64,000 nt of DNA from Pomacea canaliculata (Eukaryota; Mollusca; Gastropoda; Architaenioglossa; Ampullariidae): the NCBI RefSeq assembly GCF_003073045.1, contig NC_037590.1:1266016-1330015 (forward strand). The letters run 5' to 3'. Position 1 is the stretch's first letter. Each line of letters opens with the position of its first letter. Made by a program: the position numbers and the translations under genes. This document shows, piece after piece, positions 45,901-59,500 of this stretch. A model generated the notes under the pieces. It had not been told where the DNA came from. It searched no databases and saw only the letters and a list, made by a program, of their open reading frames with translations.

Positions 45901-46605
45901 TCAAACTATGTCAGAGACGACAGGAACGAAAAGGTCATCAAACAACAGGATAGTCAGCAGGTGACAACAGCGCGACTAGAGGATAGTCAGCAGGTGAGTA
46001 GAGAGGATAGCGTGCAGGTGACTTAACGCGGACAGAAAGCTACTCAGGAACTGCAGGCAAACAGCACTCAAGAAGTTCATCATGATCAAGAACTCGGTAA
46101 AGAGACCCAAAGAGAAGACAAAGAAAGAACCACTGAGAGAGAGAGAACAGTGTTCACTGTCAACATCACACTAAAGCATATCAACCTTTTACCTTTCTAC
46201 TGACAGTGCCAACACGCGTCAGGGGTCAGCATAGCCTCGTCCTACCCTCGTTAGACACACACCACATACACCACATACACTTCCCCTCTCTCTCTCTCCG
46301 ACATCTCTACTGCTACTGCCCCTTTCCAATCCCAGCATTCCGTGCCCTTCAGTGGCCCTTAGTGTCTCATGGGACCGCCCTAAGTACCCTGACGGAGAGG
46401 CATGCAGTGCCAGCCCCGTTCATCTCGCAAGACAGCGCCACAAAATGATGGCGGCGTCCTCCCTGGGGGGCAGGGGAGTGGGTGGCAGCCTGCAAACTTC
46501 TACTTTACCCTCCCCTGCTCTCTGGCTCCAGTGGCCTCCCCTTGCTGACTGAGGCCTGGGGCGTACTCCTCCTCCTCCGTCTTCCTCTTCAGCCCTCCTA
46601 CGTCA
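42937..46605. other. Gene-poor region with a CpG-rich part at 44.9-45.4 kb
   Basis: No gene can be defended. Around 44880-45390 the DNA is CpG-rich, with a TATA-like CTATAAGG on the plus strand near 44965, and could be a promoter region. A short frame from 44457 (METKEGRKVLTDLTAKRERS) starts at an ATG but has no splice or family support. A GT-poor AC microsatellite lies near 45565-45597. Confidence 0.35.
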
Positions 46606-46835
46606 CACTGTAGACAATAGCGTGACAGTGCAGTGTGTGTGACACTCTAGACAGTTATGTGACACTCTAGACAGTTGTGTGACACAGTGCAGTGTGTGTG
46701 ACACTCTAGACAATAGCGTGACACAGTACAGGGTTTTAGACACTCTAGATAGTTATGTGACTCTCTAGACAGTTGCGTGACACAGTACAGAGTGTGACAC
46801 TGTAGACAGTTGTGTGACATAGTACAGGGTGTGTA
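46606..46835 (+). repeat. Degenerate tandem repeat of GTGTGACACTCTAGACA units
   Basis: About eight irregular copies of a 20-45 bp unit combining ACACTCTAGACAGT and GTGTGACACAGT. Weaker related copies continue to about 47150. Confidence 0.75.
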
Positions 46836-48882
46836 GTGCTAAGCAGAGTGTGAGTTCGTAGCATGTGACGCAGTTCCTGGTACGTGACACATGTAGGAAG
46901 TGTCGCAGTAAATGGTGTGTGACGTAGGACACAGTGCGTGATGCTTAAGCTATACAGTGAGTGCAAGATGTAAGCAATGTCAGGTAGTTACCACGTGACA
47001 GTACTTAGTGCAATAATCAGTGTCATCAAATACACAGTAAACAGTAAACAATGTGACGCACTGTGTGGGCAGTAGATATAGTGTGTGACACTCAGCCATT
47101 ACCTCACAAGACATTTGTGACATAGTGTAGGTCAATAAACGCATTTGACAGTTCATGATACAGTCAAGTGTTTACACTGCCTGGCGAGCACGTCACGAAC
47201 CACGTGACCATTGCTGCTAGCATGTGTTTCAGTGTGCGTGCACGTGTGTGCGCGTGCTGGCGGCTGTGTGCACGTGACCGTGTATGGTGTATGTGCTCAT
47301 TATCCCTCAGCTTGTTACCCCGGAGGTACCCTTCTACTTCCGTCTGTTGACTCCTGACTAGTTTACATCGCCTGGCGCTGCTGGTGAAAATGTAAATAAA
47401 ACTGTTGTTATTAGTCTCCTGTAGTGCATTCATCAGTGTACCTTCCCTGCGCTGTGGCTTCTCTAAACTCACAGTCTGCCTCAATATTTTATTTTCCCAT
47501 TTGTCTCCAATAACTGAACACAAATCGTAAAACCGCCCGTGAAATGAAATCGATGAGCAATGCACATCTATGTAATGGATACAGAAAACAAATTACTGAC
47601 CGAATATTATTGACCGGCAGTTTTTGGCCGTAAGAACAAAAAGTTAAGCTGTATAATTCCACACTTGCAGGCGAAAAAGGAAAGATCCAGAAAATGTTGC
47701 AAACGGCATGAAGACCACATTGTCAAGAGCAGCAAAGAGCCTTACCCCCGTCCCCAGCCCCGCCCCCAGCCCTCTGGTGTCTGCCTTCATCTGTCGTTTG
47801 GCGAGGCTGTAGACGAAAGGCGATTGATGTCTCCCAATGAATGGGTATCCACGTCTCTCTGTCTTAATCCAATAAGAGGATCCCCCGCCATCCTCCCCAT
47901 CTCTCTCCCTCCCATCCTGAATACCACCCTCACCATCTCACTGGACTGTGAGGGAGGGACCTGCTCCCTGCTCCCTGCCCTCTGGTTTCGCCGCCGGTTC
48001 TCAAAGCTCTTGCAACATTTATTCCACTTGCCACATCATCATCGTCATCGTCGTCGTCGTCATCGTCGTCATCATGACCATATTTAATGATTTGGTGATT
48101 TTATCATCATTTTCCGAAATCAAATTCTTGGGAATTCTGTGAGGTGTGTTTCACAGCTACTGGATGAAAAAATATTGATAGGAAAGTGGAATCAAATAAA
48201 ATAGAGAATGTTAGAGAAAGGGAGAAAGAGATCACGTGACACCGCGACTGATGCAAGAGATTGAACTCGATTTGAACTTGACAAGAGATTACACATGTCG
48301 CCGATCTGCTGATAACTTACAGGTCATGGACGATTTCTTGGTGAATCTGTTTTTAGTGAACACATTTAGAACTCTACCCCTAAACAAGGACATTATTACA
48401 AATTCTCAAACAGAATAACATTTTTATGTTCACATCTTACACGTCATCAGACAATTGTCTTTGCACTGTTTGCAGTACACCAAGTACACCGGCATCTTCA
48501 CCAGACCCACCTCATGGCCTCACCTACCTGACTGTATATAAGCCACAAACACGGCATGTCCTCAGGTTATTATGCATAATTTATGCTAATTTACGATGAT
48601 TTCCTCTCACTGAATGTGATTGTCAGACTGTACGGCTGCACAAGTCCACAGCAAGTGTGTTCACCGAGGGAGACAAACACTGTGATGTGAAGAAAAATGC
48701 TGAGAGATAAAAGGTGGGAAGTGGGGCTTCGTTCACAAAGCCGCGGCGGAGAACAAGAGTTGGAATAACAGCTTCCAGGAGGGACAGGCAGCGCAGACAG
48801 CGAGGTCAAGAGGTCAACTATTGCAAGAAGGAAGGAAGGACGCTGCACTGCGCGCCAAAGCCTGGGGTCAGAAGCGGGAACC
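46836..48882. other. Intergenic region
   Basis: Nothing coding is supported. A TCG/TCA trinucleotide tract lies at 48034-48077. Confidence 0.45.
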
Positions 48883-48949
48883 ATGGCCGGACGAGCTTGT
48901 CTGGAAATCGGAGAGGACGGAGACATAAAAACAGTTGCCGTATGGGGAG
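48883..48949 (+). CDS. Possible first coding exon (22 codons)
   Basis: An ATG in excellent context (AACCATGGCC) at 48883 opens MAGRACLEIGEDGDIKTVAV and then WG. It runs to a consensus donor (GGGGAG|gtgagtg) after 48949 in phase 1. Start and donor quality are the only evidence. I could not find a following exon, and the protein family is unknown. Confidence 0.25.
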
Positions 48950-51900
48950 GTGAGTGTATGAACTTACTGGCCATCAGTCATCGCCACCGAGCACATCGCT
49001 GTCCCTCGAGGACGGAACGAACATTGGCCGCGCACGTGAGGGTGACGGGTCACGAGGTCACGTGACGCTCTGGGCTATCGACGCAAAACAAACACAAAGA
49101 TGGAAGATAGACTGAAAGTCATGAGTGATGCTCTTTCAGGCTGGTGGTCATACACACCAACTTCTCACAGAAGACAGACAGAGACAAACAAAACTCACAA
49201 GACGCACAGACGCCGACACGAGAGCAAGAAACACCGAGATGTTGCCGCCGTCGCTGACAGGGAGGTAGTGAACGGAGGGCATGTAGACAAAGAAGGGGGG
49301 ATGTAGTAGGGGCAGCTATTCATGTTGAGGGAACACTTCCCTCGTCTCCCCCTCCCCCCTCGACACAGCAACAGCACAGACACAGCAAGTGGAGAGGTGA
49401 TCACAGCGGGGGGACAGGGTGGCAGGTCCTGCCAACATCACCACTGGGGTAATGATTACGTGTACAATATTCTGTGTGGCATCTCTCTCTCTGTTATTTC
49501 ATGCTAAACTGGGCGCAAAACATTCTCCTGGATGTTAAAGTTAACGGTTTGTAGGAGAAATGTTTGCTTTATCACCTGGCATGATTTGAAGACAGCTCCA
49601 GTGTTGAAGGCGATAGTGTGGACTGTACTACCTGTCTTCATCAACCTCTCATCTGTAAAACCCTGCAACACTCTCAGAACTTGTTTGTGTTTATGTGTCG
49701 TCTGCTACACGCACGACAACACACGGCGACAGGATGTCCTGTCTACACACAATATTAATTGTCTGACCATGCCTGGCACCACGACTGGGACATGTCTACA
49801 CCAAGGGTCTGTCTTCAAGATAAACTCTCTTGTCTCCAGCATCTTGGGGCCGGGTACCTGTCCACACACTCACAAAGGTGAGAGGGTGGGGCCGAGGAAC
49901 AGGTGAGGTGAGAGAGGGCAGTAAAGAGGGAAGACAAGAGAAGGAACACAGCAGCCTGCAACAGTCGTTGTCCTCTCTGGTGTACAAGCTATTCGTTAGC
50001 TTTATTGCTTTTCTGGTTGGATGAGCGGGAGAACAGAGGCACGATTTTTTAAGCACTCTGCTTAATCTTTTCAGTAACACCTGAATTTTTAGTTTAGACG
50101 ATATCTGAATACCTAGTTGACAAAGATAACACTCAAATACTTCGTTTGAAAGTGTAATGCTGAATACACAGTTCAGAAAGATGTTAGTCAGGTACTGCAC
50201 TTGAACTACTACAAAGTGCTCAGTGCTCAGAGTTACACGCTTAAGGTGTGCACGGAGCATAGCAAGGACGATGGTGTAAAGTCGGGTGTGGGTCGGGTGT
50301 GGGTTCAACTTCATTCCCTCGTGCTGCCCTCGCCTGCCTGCACTGGGCTGGGAGGGAGCGCAGCAAACTGAAGTAACTGTCGTGTCACACCGCAGTTAGG
50401 GGGGAGGCAGCCAGCCATAAAAATAACAAGCCATAAATAGCTTGTGTCTGCAGAGATATCAAATGTAATAGACCTAATCTTTCTATCAAACCCACACGTG
50501 CATGCACTCTCTTTCCTCTCTCTCTCTCACAGACAAACAAACAGAGCAGAGAGACTATAAAAGTGTTCAGTTTAACAGCCAGTCACAGACAACTGGGGGG
50601 TTTCCTCTCTTACCCCCCCCCAGCACCCGCGGTCTCCAGTGAGCAGCGCTCACCAGGCGAGCACGTGACGTTCACTGGTTTACACACACGTCACGTGGTA
50701 GAACAGAGGAAGCACGTCACACACGTCACGTGGTAGAACAGTCCTGTCTCCTGCAGCTTCAGCGCTCCACGATGAATGGAGAGTAAGCAGCTGGACCACC
50801 TGTCGCCAGACATTTCACTAAACGTTGTTGGCTTTACTGTAAAGACAAATCTTCTTCAACTGTCTGTGGCTGTTGTCTTCCCCCCCCCCCACACATCATT
50901 CTTGGACTGGGATGTAATGTTTGATGGACAAACAGTGACTAGGCGCCGTCTGCTTGTGTGGCTGTACACAGGAAGAGACATCCACATCTGACCTCGTGAG
51001 GTGAGGACATGGTTGTGTACAGTGCTCGTAGCCTGACTAGTGAGCTGTGCTCACTTACAGTGTCTTGTCTTGTGCTCCTCGACAGGTACTCTGTGTGTGT
51101 GTGTGTGTGGGTGTGTGGGTGTGTGTGTGGTGTGTGTGGGTGTGTGTGTGGTGGGTGTGTGGGTGTGTGTGTGTGTGTGTGTTGGTGTGTGTGTGTGGTG
51201 GGTGTGTATGTGGTGTCTGTGGTGTGTGTGTGTGTGTGTGGGTGTGTGTGTGGGTGTGTGTGGTGTCTGTGGGTGTGTGTGTGGTGTGTGTGTGTGTGTG
51301 TGTGTGGTGGTGTGTGTGTGTGTGTGTGTGTGGTGTGTGTGTGGGTGTGTGTGTGGTGTGTGTGTGGTGTCTGTGTGTGTGTGTGTGTGTGTGTGTCTGT
51401 GTGGATGTGTTCTCTCGTTCAGCGTGATTTCTAAACCCTGCATCTACAACTAGAGTGCACGGAAACATTGTAACATGTGCAGTTGACTGCTGGCGATGGT
51501 CCTGAAATTTCAAACTTCAGCCTTTGACTACCAGTTGTGTAGCTGCTCATCAACAGACACAAACAGAAGACTATCCGCAAACATAAACAGTTATTTCACA
51601 CACATACTAACAGCTTTCCACACACACACACAGACATGCATACAGTTGCTCATTCAAATTCCTTCATTCACACATCTATTTATATCCTTGGAAACTTTAT
51701 CTTTTAATTTCATCATTTGTCAAAACCCTGTTAAGGAGCACCAGAGTCAGTCAATGTGGTTATCAGCCATCATCAGTTTACAATCTGTGATTTAAAGTTC
51801 ATCTGAACTATTTAGTTTTCCTACACTTTTTGGGATCAAGATTTACTGCCTGTGCTCGTGGGTGAGATGAATTTGCTCCTGCAGGTGGCCGGCAGCCAGA

Positions 51901-52030
51901 CATCTCTCACTTACAAACAACCAACAAAAATAAAAATAAAAAATAAGTAAGACAAGAAAGTGAGAAGAGCAGCAGATTCCACGTTTATAAGGCTAGAAGA
52001 AATGAATGAGAACGACAAGGAGAATGAGCG
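48950..52030. other. Gene-less region ending in a large GT microsatellite
   Basis: I see no supportable exon. The interval contains the GT tract listed separately. Confidence 0.45.
51094..51405 (+). repeat. Long GT/GGTGT microsatellite
   Basis: About 310 bp of TG units broken by GGTG and TCTG interruptions. All frames are open on both strands because of composition. The deduced Cys-Val or His-Thr polypeptides are artefacts. Confidence 0.97.
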
Positions 52031-52246
52031 CGCTAAGTAGAGGGCGCCACTGGCTGTGAAATGGCCGCTGTTTTCAGCCGCTCAGGCCCGTCGATGGAAA
52101 TTGGGTTCCTGGGTCCTGACTGTCATGTGGCCAGACGCCCATACATCAGCCCCCTGCCCCTCGCCCCTCCCCATGAGCCGAGAACCCACCGCCTGCACCT
52201 CGGCTCACAGGCTCATAGAGCACCACTGAGCTACCGCGCTAGCACA
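52031..52246 (-). mobile_element. tRNA-derived SINE-like element
   Basis: On the minus strand a perfect pol III A box (TAGCTCAGTGG, 52233-52223) is followed 37 bases later by a degenerate B box (GGTTCTCGGCTC, 52186-52175). It continues into an unrelated body, the expected layout of a tRNA-headed SINE. The 3' end is uncertain. A cloverleaf is not conserved, so it is not a functional tRNA. Confidence 0.45.
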
Positions 52247-52273
52247 ATACCTACAGATGACACTCACTTTGTG

Positions 52274-52515
52274 ACCACTCACACACTCTCTCACACACAC
52301 ACTCTCTCTCACTTTCTGTCTCACACACCCACACTTTCTCTCACGCACACTCACACTCTCTCACCCACACTTTCTCTCGCACACACTCTCACTCTCTCTC
52401 ACACTCACGCACACTCTCACACACTCTCTCTCACACTTTGTCTCACACACCCACACTTTCTCTCTCTCTCACGCACACTTTCTGTCACACACTCACACTC
52501 TCTCTCACGCACAAC
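52274..52515 (+). repeat. CA/CTCTCACA microsatellite
   Basis: About 240 bp of mixed CACACTCTCTCTCACA repeats. The overlapping open frame from 52061 is non-genic. Confidence 0.95.
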
Positions 52516-55500
52516 CACACACAACTCTCGCGTACACGCACTCTATCACAGACGACTGCTCCACCAGCAGACAAGCCAACATCTGTGCAACTGAGGGCGG
52601 AGGGTGTTTGAAGGCTACACGATGGCGAGGTAGTAGCCCTGTAACCAGATGCCACATGCAGAGAGCACAGAAACAGGAGGAATAATTGTAGTTGGCAAGC
52701 AGCGCCACATCAATGCGCCATAATCACGGAGTCAGAGGCGGACGATGGCGACAATAACAGTTCATCATCGGAGTGCGTGGCTGTGTGTGTGTTCTGCTTG
52801 TAGTGTGGGGCACTGGGTCCCCCTCCAACACCCAGTCTCAGGAGGTGTGTGTGTGTCTTGTGCTGCCCATCACCCTGTGGGGTCTATCAGCCCTGTCCTA
52901 GTCACGTGCCAGCCACCATGTATGTATCATTGTATCCCTGTATCCCTGTATCCCGTATCTCTGTATATGTATCTCCTGTTTTGTTTTCCTTTCCGCCGAT
53001 GAAGCTGTCGTTGCCAGTTAATCTCGTCCCTCATTGCCTACTAATTCCATTCTCTAATGAAAATGTCGAGTGGGTTCAATGTATCAGGTACCAACGTTCG
53101 TACCAACCTGTGCACCTGGTGGTGGAGGATGCTGTGGTTCGTGCAGACCGTGTGCCCCCGGCATAAGCACGTGCACGTCACGCAGAGAATTGAATTAGAA
53201 GTCTGTCCTCCAGAGGGAAGACCACCATCTGGTTGGGGTCGATTCCAGACGTCAAAGAAAATAGTTAATTTTCCCGGCCCCCGCGCGGCGCCAGCGGTCA
53301 CAGGTCAAGAAAGACAGGACTCTGCTCTCTTCACCTTCCTACAGGCAGAAACAACAAGTTGAGGGCAGATAGACAGAAGGAAGAATATTGGTTAGTCGGC
53401 GAGTCATTCGATTTCATCTCGTCCCACCCTGTGACAACACCGTATGTCCACCCAGCACACGGGCACGTGATATCAGCCAACGTACAAAACTAACGAAGGG
53501 AGAAGGTTCTCCTGCTTCCTTCTTCCCTGCCTGGACACGTGAACCACTCACCGCCCTTGCAGCCACCGGGCTAAATAATCTTAATCTGTTCTTACTGATC
53601 AACTCTCAGCTGAGCCCAGGAATCCTCGTCTTCAGACTTGCATCCAGAATCTGTCAAAATGGTTTCAGTCCTGTCTCCAGGCATTAAAAGAAATTTTGTG
53701 GAACGAACTACAGCTCAGCCTCCGCGGTAGACAAGCAAGAGGTAGAGAGACAGACGGAGGAGGAAAGAAAGACACAAGGAAATTGTACAGACCAATGAAA
53801 GCTGAAGGATGTATAGCTCTTAATAACATGGAATTGGAAACCTTCGATCAACAGAGGGAATCTTGTAAAAACTTTTTTGCTGAACCTGTGCAGACACTTT
53901 TTTCTACACTCGGGGCGGAATTTTTTCTTCCTCCGTTAGTTGTAACCAAGAGAGATTCATGTCCAACGGGTCAGAGAGAGACAGAGTGGTTTTTTTATTT
54001 ATAAGAAATCAATACACAACACCTGATTAGGATTGAAAGTAGAACAAATAAAAATACAAACAAGAAAAATACAAAAAGACAATGGCACTTAAAAGGATAC
54101 TAACGATTCAGATTAGCGTGACAATTACAATATTAATGGCGATGAAAATTACAATAACAATGACAAAATTATTTACTGGAATAGGATAGCATGCAAACAA
54201 AAAGTCACACACACAAACACACGGAAAGAGAGGACAGAGGGAAACATAAAATGAGAAAGGGAGAGATAGAGGACAATTGATAGAGGGAAAGATAAAGAGA
54301 GGGAGAGATGACCAAAAGGAGAAGTAAAGAGAGCGAGATAAACAGAAAGACAGATAAAGAGAGGGAGAGATAAAAGGAGATGGAGTGAAGGCTTGACGAT
54401 GTTACCCAAGGCAAAAGGTGAGATGAAAGCAAATTATCTTCAAAGAGGTTACTCGCCCTTCACTGGAGGCTCACGCGCGGTCAGTGAGATGAAATAAGCG
54501 ACGAGCCTTGAGCCTGGCGAACACCCGCTAATACAGATTCCACCCTGCATCGGCCTTGCTTCTCCTCCACTTCATCCTTCATTATCTCCAAATACTTTCT
54601 TCCTTCCTTTGGTTTTGTTATTCTGCCATCTCTCTCTCAGTAACCTGTGTTGATCAATGTTTCTGACCACAAAGGTCATGTGACTACAGACCGTCTGCTA
54701 GCTCTGGGGGTACAGTCGGGGGGAGAGAGATAAGACAGAGGCAGGTACAAGCTTCTCCTGTATCTATAGACTGACAAATACCAACGATGCAGACACTCAC
54801 GTGATGTCACCTGGCAATAATGTTTTGTACAAGACCAGTTCTTGTAACCACAGCTCTCACTCTGCTGCTGTCTAGACAGACCCCCGTGGCTGCCCTCAGC
54901 TCTGTAAAACTATTTCTATTCGGTGTAATGTACCTTGAAGGCTGGTCCCTCCCTCGTCCTCTAAGCTTCTCGGATGATCCTTTTGGCGATCGTAAAAATA
55001 ATATTTCACCAGTTGATGAGTTCCTTCGCTTAGTTCCTCCATAGACGATAGACAACCAACTTTTTCAGAACATGTTTGTCCATGTTGCTGTATACAACAG
55101 TTCTCCAGCTGACAATAACTGACATCGTGCGCTTGCCAGAAAACAGTTGAGTGTGTCGGTCAGCTTGTAACAGCCAGACACAGAGAATATAACAGGAAGA
55201 CAAGATTTATGTCTGGAAGTTTTTTTGTCATTTGTACGAGACGCGATTGCCTGGGTGGGAAAAAATCATCACATGAAGGGCAAGACGAGAAAAAATGAAA
55301 GGCAACAAAGGAAACAAGAAAATGACGAGAGGTGGGTGTGGGGGAGTCTGTGGTGGTGGTGGCGGTGGTGGGGGTGGCGTAAACGCAAGGACTGCGGGAA
55401 ACGTCTCGTTTAGCCTCGTATTTTGCCATTACTACCCATTACTAGTCATTACTGCTCATTATCCGAGGAACCTGGCAGGGCCGAGATGCCATTAACTCGT

Positions 55501-56380
55501 TGTGTCCGCCTCTGTGGTCAGCGAGGTCATCGCCGGGGCCAGAGGACAGTTCCGCAAGGGAGAGCAGTGCGCCTGCCACTAAAGTTGTCTCCCTGCCATC
55601 CATCCTCTCCCTTTCTTGCGATTTTGTTATTTTACTGGCGCTGATCAAGAAACGTAATCGAATAAGCAAGAATGCAACAGCCATGTATCAGCCATTACAC
55701 AATGCACCGGGATTTATTGAGCAGAAACGAATGCCACACTCTCTGTGGTCTCCCCGCCTCTCCTCATCTTCACATCACCCGCTGTCTCATGGACACACGC
55801 ACACACGCAGGCACACACCTTTGAATATAATATATTCTCTCTTTATATATATTACTCATGCATAAGGATACATATACACACACTTGGAAAGAGTGACAGT
55901 CAGATCATCGAGTACAAAGAAACATTAAAGCCTGAGCATGGAGGAGAAAAAAAAAACTCTTATACAAGAGTCGATAAAATGAGTTTTGGTATTTTTGAAG
56001 AGTACTTCTTGTGTATGTTGTGATCTCTCAATCAAAAGGGTGTAATCATTTGTAATCAAGTCAAAGATGTGCTTCAGTGAATACAGTTTAAAGTGCAAAG
56101 TCGGTCATCACGGAGGTCTCATGTGGCCTCGCGAGAAAGTCCGTGATGAAGTTTAGAAAAAAATCAGAGCAATAATTCACTGAAACTGTTCTGGTTTTTA
56201 TCAGGATTCCTTTTAGCGGAATTAGTCTCTTGTGTACTTGTAACACAGATGCAGGTTCCCGGCGCATAAAAGCTTTCTAATTTTCCCCACCCATGGACAA
56301 ATACGGTTTGGGTTGACAGTTCGCTGTCACTGGGGTGGGCGGCGTGGCTTCTACAGGTACAGGATTTATTGCAGGAGTTT
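52516..56380. other. Gene-poor region
   Basis: A TGTATCCC microsatellite lies at about 52918-52975 and a GA-rich tract at 54180-54385. An 82-codon minus-strand frame at 55055-54807 ends near a donor-like CCAG|gtgaca, but nothing identifies it. I do not call a gene. Confidence 0.4.
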
Positions 56381-56506
56381 GCGATTAAGTGTCACGTCCG
56401 GAGAAATGCACGGAAGTACAGAGAGGAGAATTGAACCCAGATGAGACGACCATCACAAATGACAAGTGAAAGATGTCCGAGTGAACCACCGAGCCACCCT
56501 CTCACA
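56380..56506 (-). mobile_element. tRNA-derived SINE-like element
   Basis: On the minus strand an A box with one mismatch (TGGCTCGGTGG, 56496-56486) is followed 49 bases later by a good B box (GGTTCAATTCT, 56437-56427), after which TACTTCCGTGCATTTCTCCG continues as a body. The spacing fits pol III promoters. The 3' limit is not defined. Confidence 0.5.
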
Positions 56507-59500
56507 CACGGAGCTGTCTTTGGTTTAGTGGGTCGTCATAGTCTAGCAGAAACTCACAGAGCGGGGAGGGAGGTGAAGGCTGTTTTATTGACTCCAGTAA
56601 ATTTGTGGAAGATTGAAAAACGCCTTTTGGCAGGCGAGCAGTGAGGTTCCGATGTCTGCCACGGTTTTCTCACGGCGAGCTCAAGGGTTTCACAGCCCGG
56701 AGGTTGTTTTTGAACACCACAGCCCAGACAACAACATGCAGAGTATCAGCCGTCGTTTGGCGTGCACACACACACACACGAACACACGCACGCCGCACGC
56801 ACTACACACGCACACGCATACGAAAAGAGAAAGAAGGAAAGTTCCTGATGGCTGTCTTTATGGCCGATGATATATAACTGAAAGCTCGGCAACACCAGGC
56901 CAACAGGGTGTCTGGCGTTGGTATCGTAAAATACCCGCAGCAGACGATAACAAGACATAACTCCTACACTGTGACGTCACGATCTAGCCTTATCACAACC
57001 ACCCACGGACGTCCACCACCCGCTACCACCACCACCACCACCACTTTGTTACACTGCACGTGCAGTCCGTGTTGAACGATTCCCACTCTGCAGCCACCAA
57101 CAGAAGAAGGTGGAAGCTAAAAATTCCCTTGTTTCAAACGCCTGCTTCAGTCGCGTCAGCTTTTGTGAACAACAGCGACACCAGCAGGGGACTTGTCTGT
57201 TGTATTGGTTCCTGGTGGAGAGTGAGTTGGGACCAGAAACACACTTAGTCACGTGAAGTAAGCAAAGAGATTATTTTTTGATCATAAACCGCAGCACCAG
57301 CCTCTCGCCCAGTGGATTGATTGGGACTGAGGGGCGCACAACTATGCCCCCGGGACGGGTGGCCCGATATTGCGGTGGGGGGAGAAGGGGGACTTAACAC
57401 ACTCCACGTTGAGAGAAATCAAAGCGAGGCCGTCGGCTGTCACGAGAGGTTTTCATTGTGTTTCTCGCCAATTTTCCTCCTCGGGCTGGCGCCTTGATGG
57501 ACTGTATCCTGGGAGTGTACACAGAAGGGAAGAGTAAACAAGTTTCAGACAGAGAGTAGATATAAGGTGGGAGGGGAGGGACTGAGAGCATGCCCAGTGG
57601 GAAATCACAAGGAGGTGTAGTAGACACAACTCACGCTCTGTATGTGGGCAGCGCCATCTGCCTCAGCAACACTTCACTTCCTCCCATCCTGCTGGTGTAC
57701 GATATAGTGTACATGCCACCATCATTCACACACTCCAGGAGGGACCACTCGCCCTCACTGGTTCTGTGGCCATAAGAAAACGGTATTTAGCCTTTACCTT
57801 ACCTTACCTTACTTTACCTTACCTGTGCCATTTACGTGTGCCTACTGCAATATTTCAGGCAAACAATCAGTGACACCTGGCAGCCCACCAGCAAGTATTA
57901 ATTAGACAGCTATGTTGACAAGCACCTCGCCTTTCTGTGACAAACCAGTCACTATGCTGGTGACATAGAACTGGTAATGAACTACTGGGTGTTGTGTTGA
58001 CATACAACAACTACTAATGAACTTCTCGGTATTTAGGTGTCTGACACCATCGGTGTTCTGGACTCCTGCCGTTGGCAACATGGGTGATCGAGCTTCCAAA
58101 GTTCTTCAAGTCGCTGGATGGCAGAACTGCTTCCGATATCTCCGAGACAAATGATGTCAGGTGTATCAGTGTTTATCAGTGTTATCATGGCGTTTCCATG
58201 GTGAGGAACAGGAATCTGTTAAATCAAATATTATTATTAATATAATCCCAGTGTGGCAATGCTCTGCTTTGGATCTGATCACGTTTCTCGCTTTCTGAGT
58301 ATGTTGACAGTTACAGATTCACTTCATCTGCAAAGTGCTCCCCTCCCCCATGGTATGTTACAAAATAGCCCCACATACATCATAGCCCCAAATCATTCAC
58401 ATAACCAGAAACTAGCCACAGGGCCTGCAGCAAGTCCCTTGCCCTGTGCCAGTTGTCTCCCCCTCTATTACCTGCACACCTGTGTGTGTGTACCCCGGGT
58501 GGCATGTCAGCAGTCATACATTAGGCAATCCTGCCGTCCACTGAAGTATTTGTCCTTCACTTCATATTTCTATGAAGACAGTGGTATATGTAAACCAGGG
58601 TTCAACCTGAGTCGTGCTCGCTGTCTATGGCGAAGGTGGGGTTGGAATCAGCTTTCCATCGCCATCTCCAGCGACTCGCACCTCTCCCAACTCAAACCTT
58701 ACTCTACCCATACCCTGGTCAATGCCAACGAAACTGAGAATCAAAGGAAAAGAATTATGTCTGCCTCGTTTTAATGTATTAGTAGGCTGGAGTTATAGTC
58801 ACAGTGTCAAAAGGTCAATGTTGAGGTCAAGCAACTTGCTCTCAACGTTCGCTTGTTCCAAATGATTGCGGCCACAAATATGGAGACTGTGTCCAGCCCA
58901 CCCTCCACAGTCAATCACAAAATAACCACTCTCTGTGGCAGACAAGTCATTATGTTTACGAACAGGACATTTTCGTGAACTTCCATCTTGGTGTAATGGT
59001 GCACCAGTCAAGGTGCTGTGGTGTTGGGGGATGGAGCTTGCCACAACTCATCTCGCGGGCATGCACATGCGCGTGCACATCATCTGGTACGTGCACGGAG
59101 CGTGCTCCACCCTCGACAAACAGCCTGTCAAATCGGCAATAACATCGCCTCCCACATGGAGGTTGGTGTCAGAGGGAGAGGGTGCTCATGTCTCCGTCCG
59201 GAAAATGGAGATCTTCCAGCTTCCTCTGAGCATGCGCAAGGGACGTGCATCAGAGCAACGGCACGTGCAAGGAAAGACTGAGGACAGCTCGGGTTTGGTC
59301 TCCTTATCTTCGGTTGATTGTTTTGGTTTGGTTTAGATGGTTTGGGATTTTTGTTTATTTTTTATTTCCGCTGACGTCTACAGCGCGAAGACAGCGACGT
59401 GTAGTTTGTGTGGCTGTTGTCGCTCTCTGGGATGTAGGTCTGAGCGTGGGTCTAACGCTTTCCTCACGTTTTTGTCGGCGCTGTCTTCCTTCTCTCTAAT

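Noticed and set aside
51009..51513. Long Cys/Val- and His/Thr-rich frames on both strands
   Set aside because: They come from the GT microsatellite, which has no stops in any frame.
54807..55055. 82-codon minus-strand frame near a donor-like site
   Set aside because: No recognisable protein, no signal, and another frame is equally open. It is too weak to call.
57795..57825. Telomere-like pentamer tract
   Set aside because: The unit is TTACC, not TTAGG or TTAGGG, and it is very short. It is a simple microsatellite.
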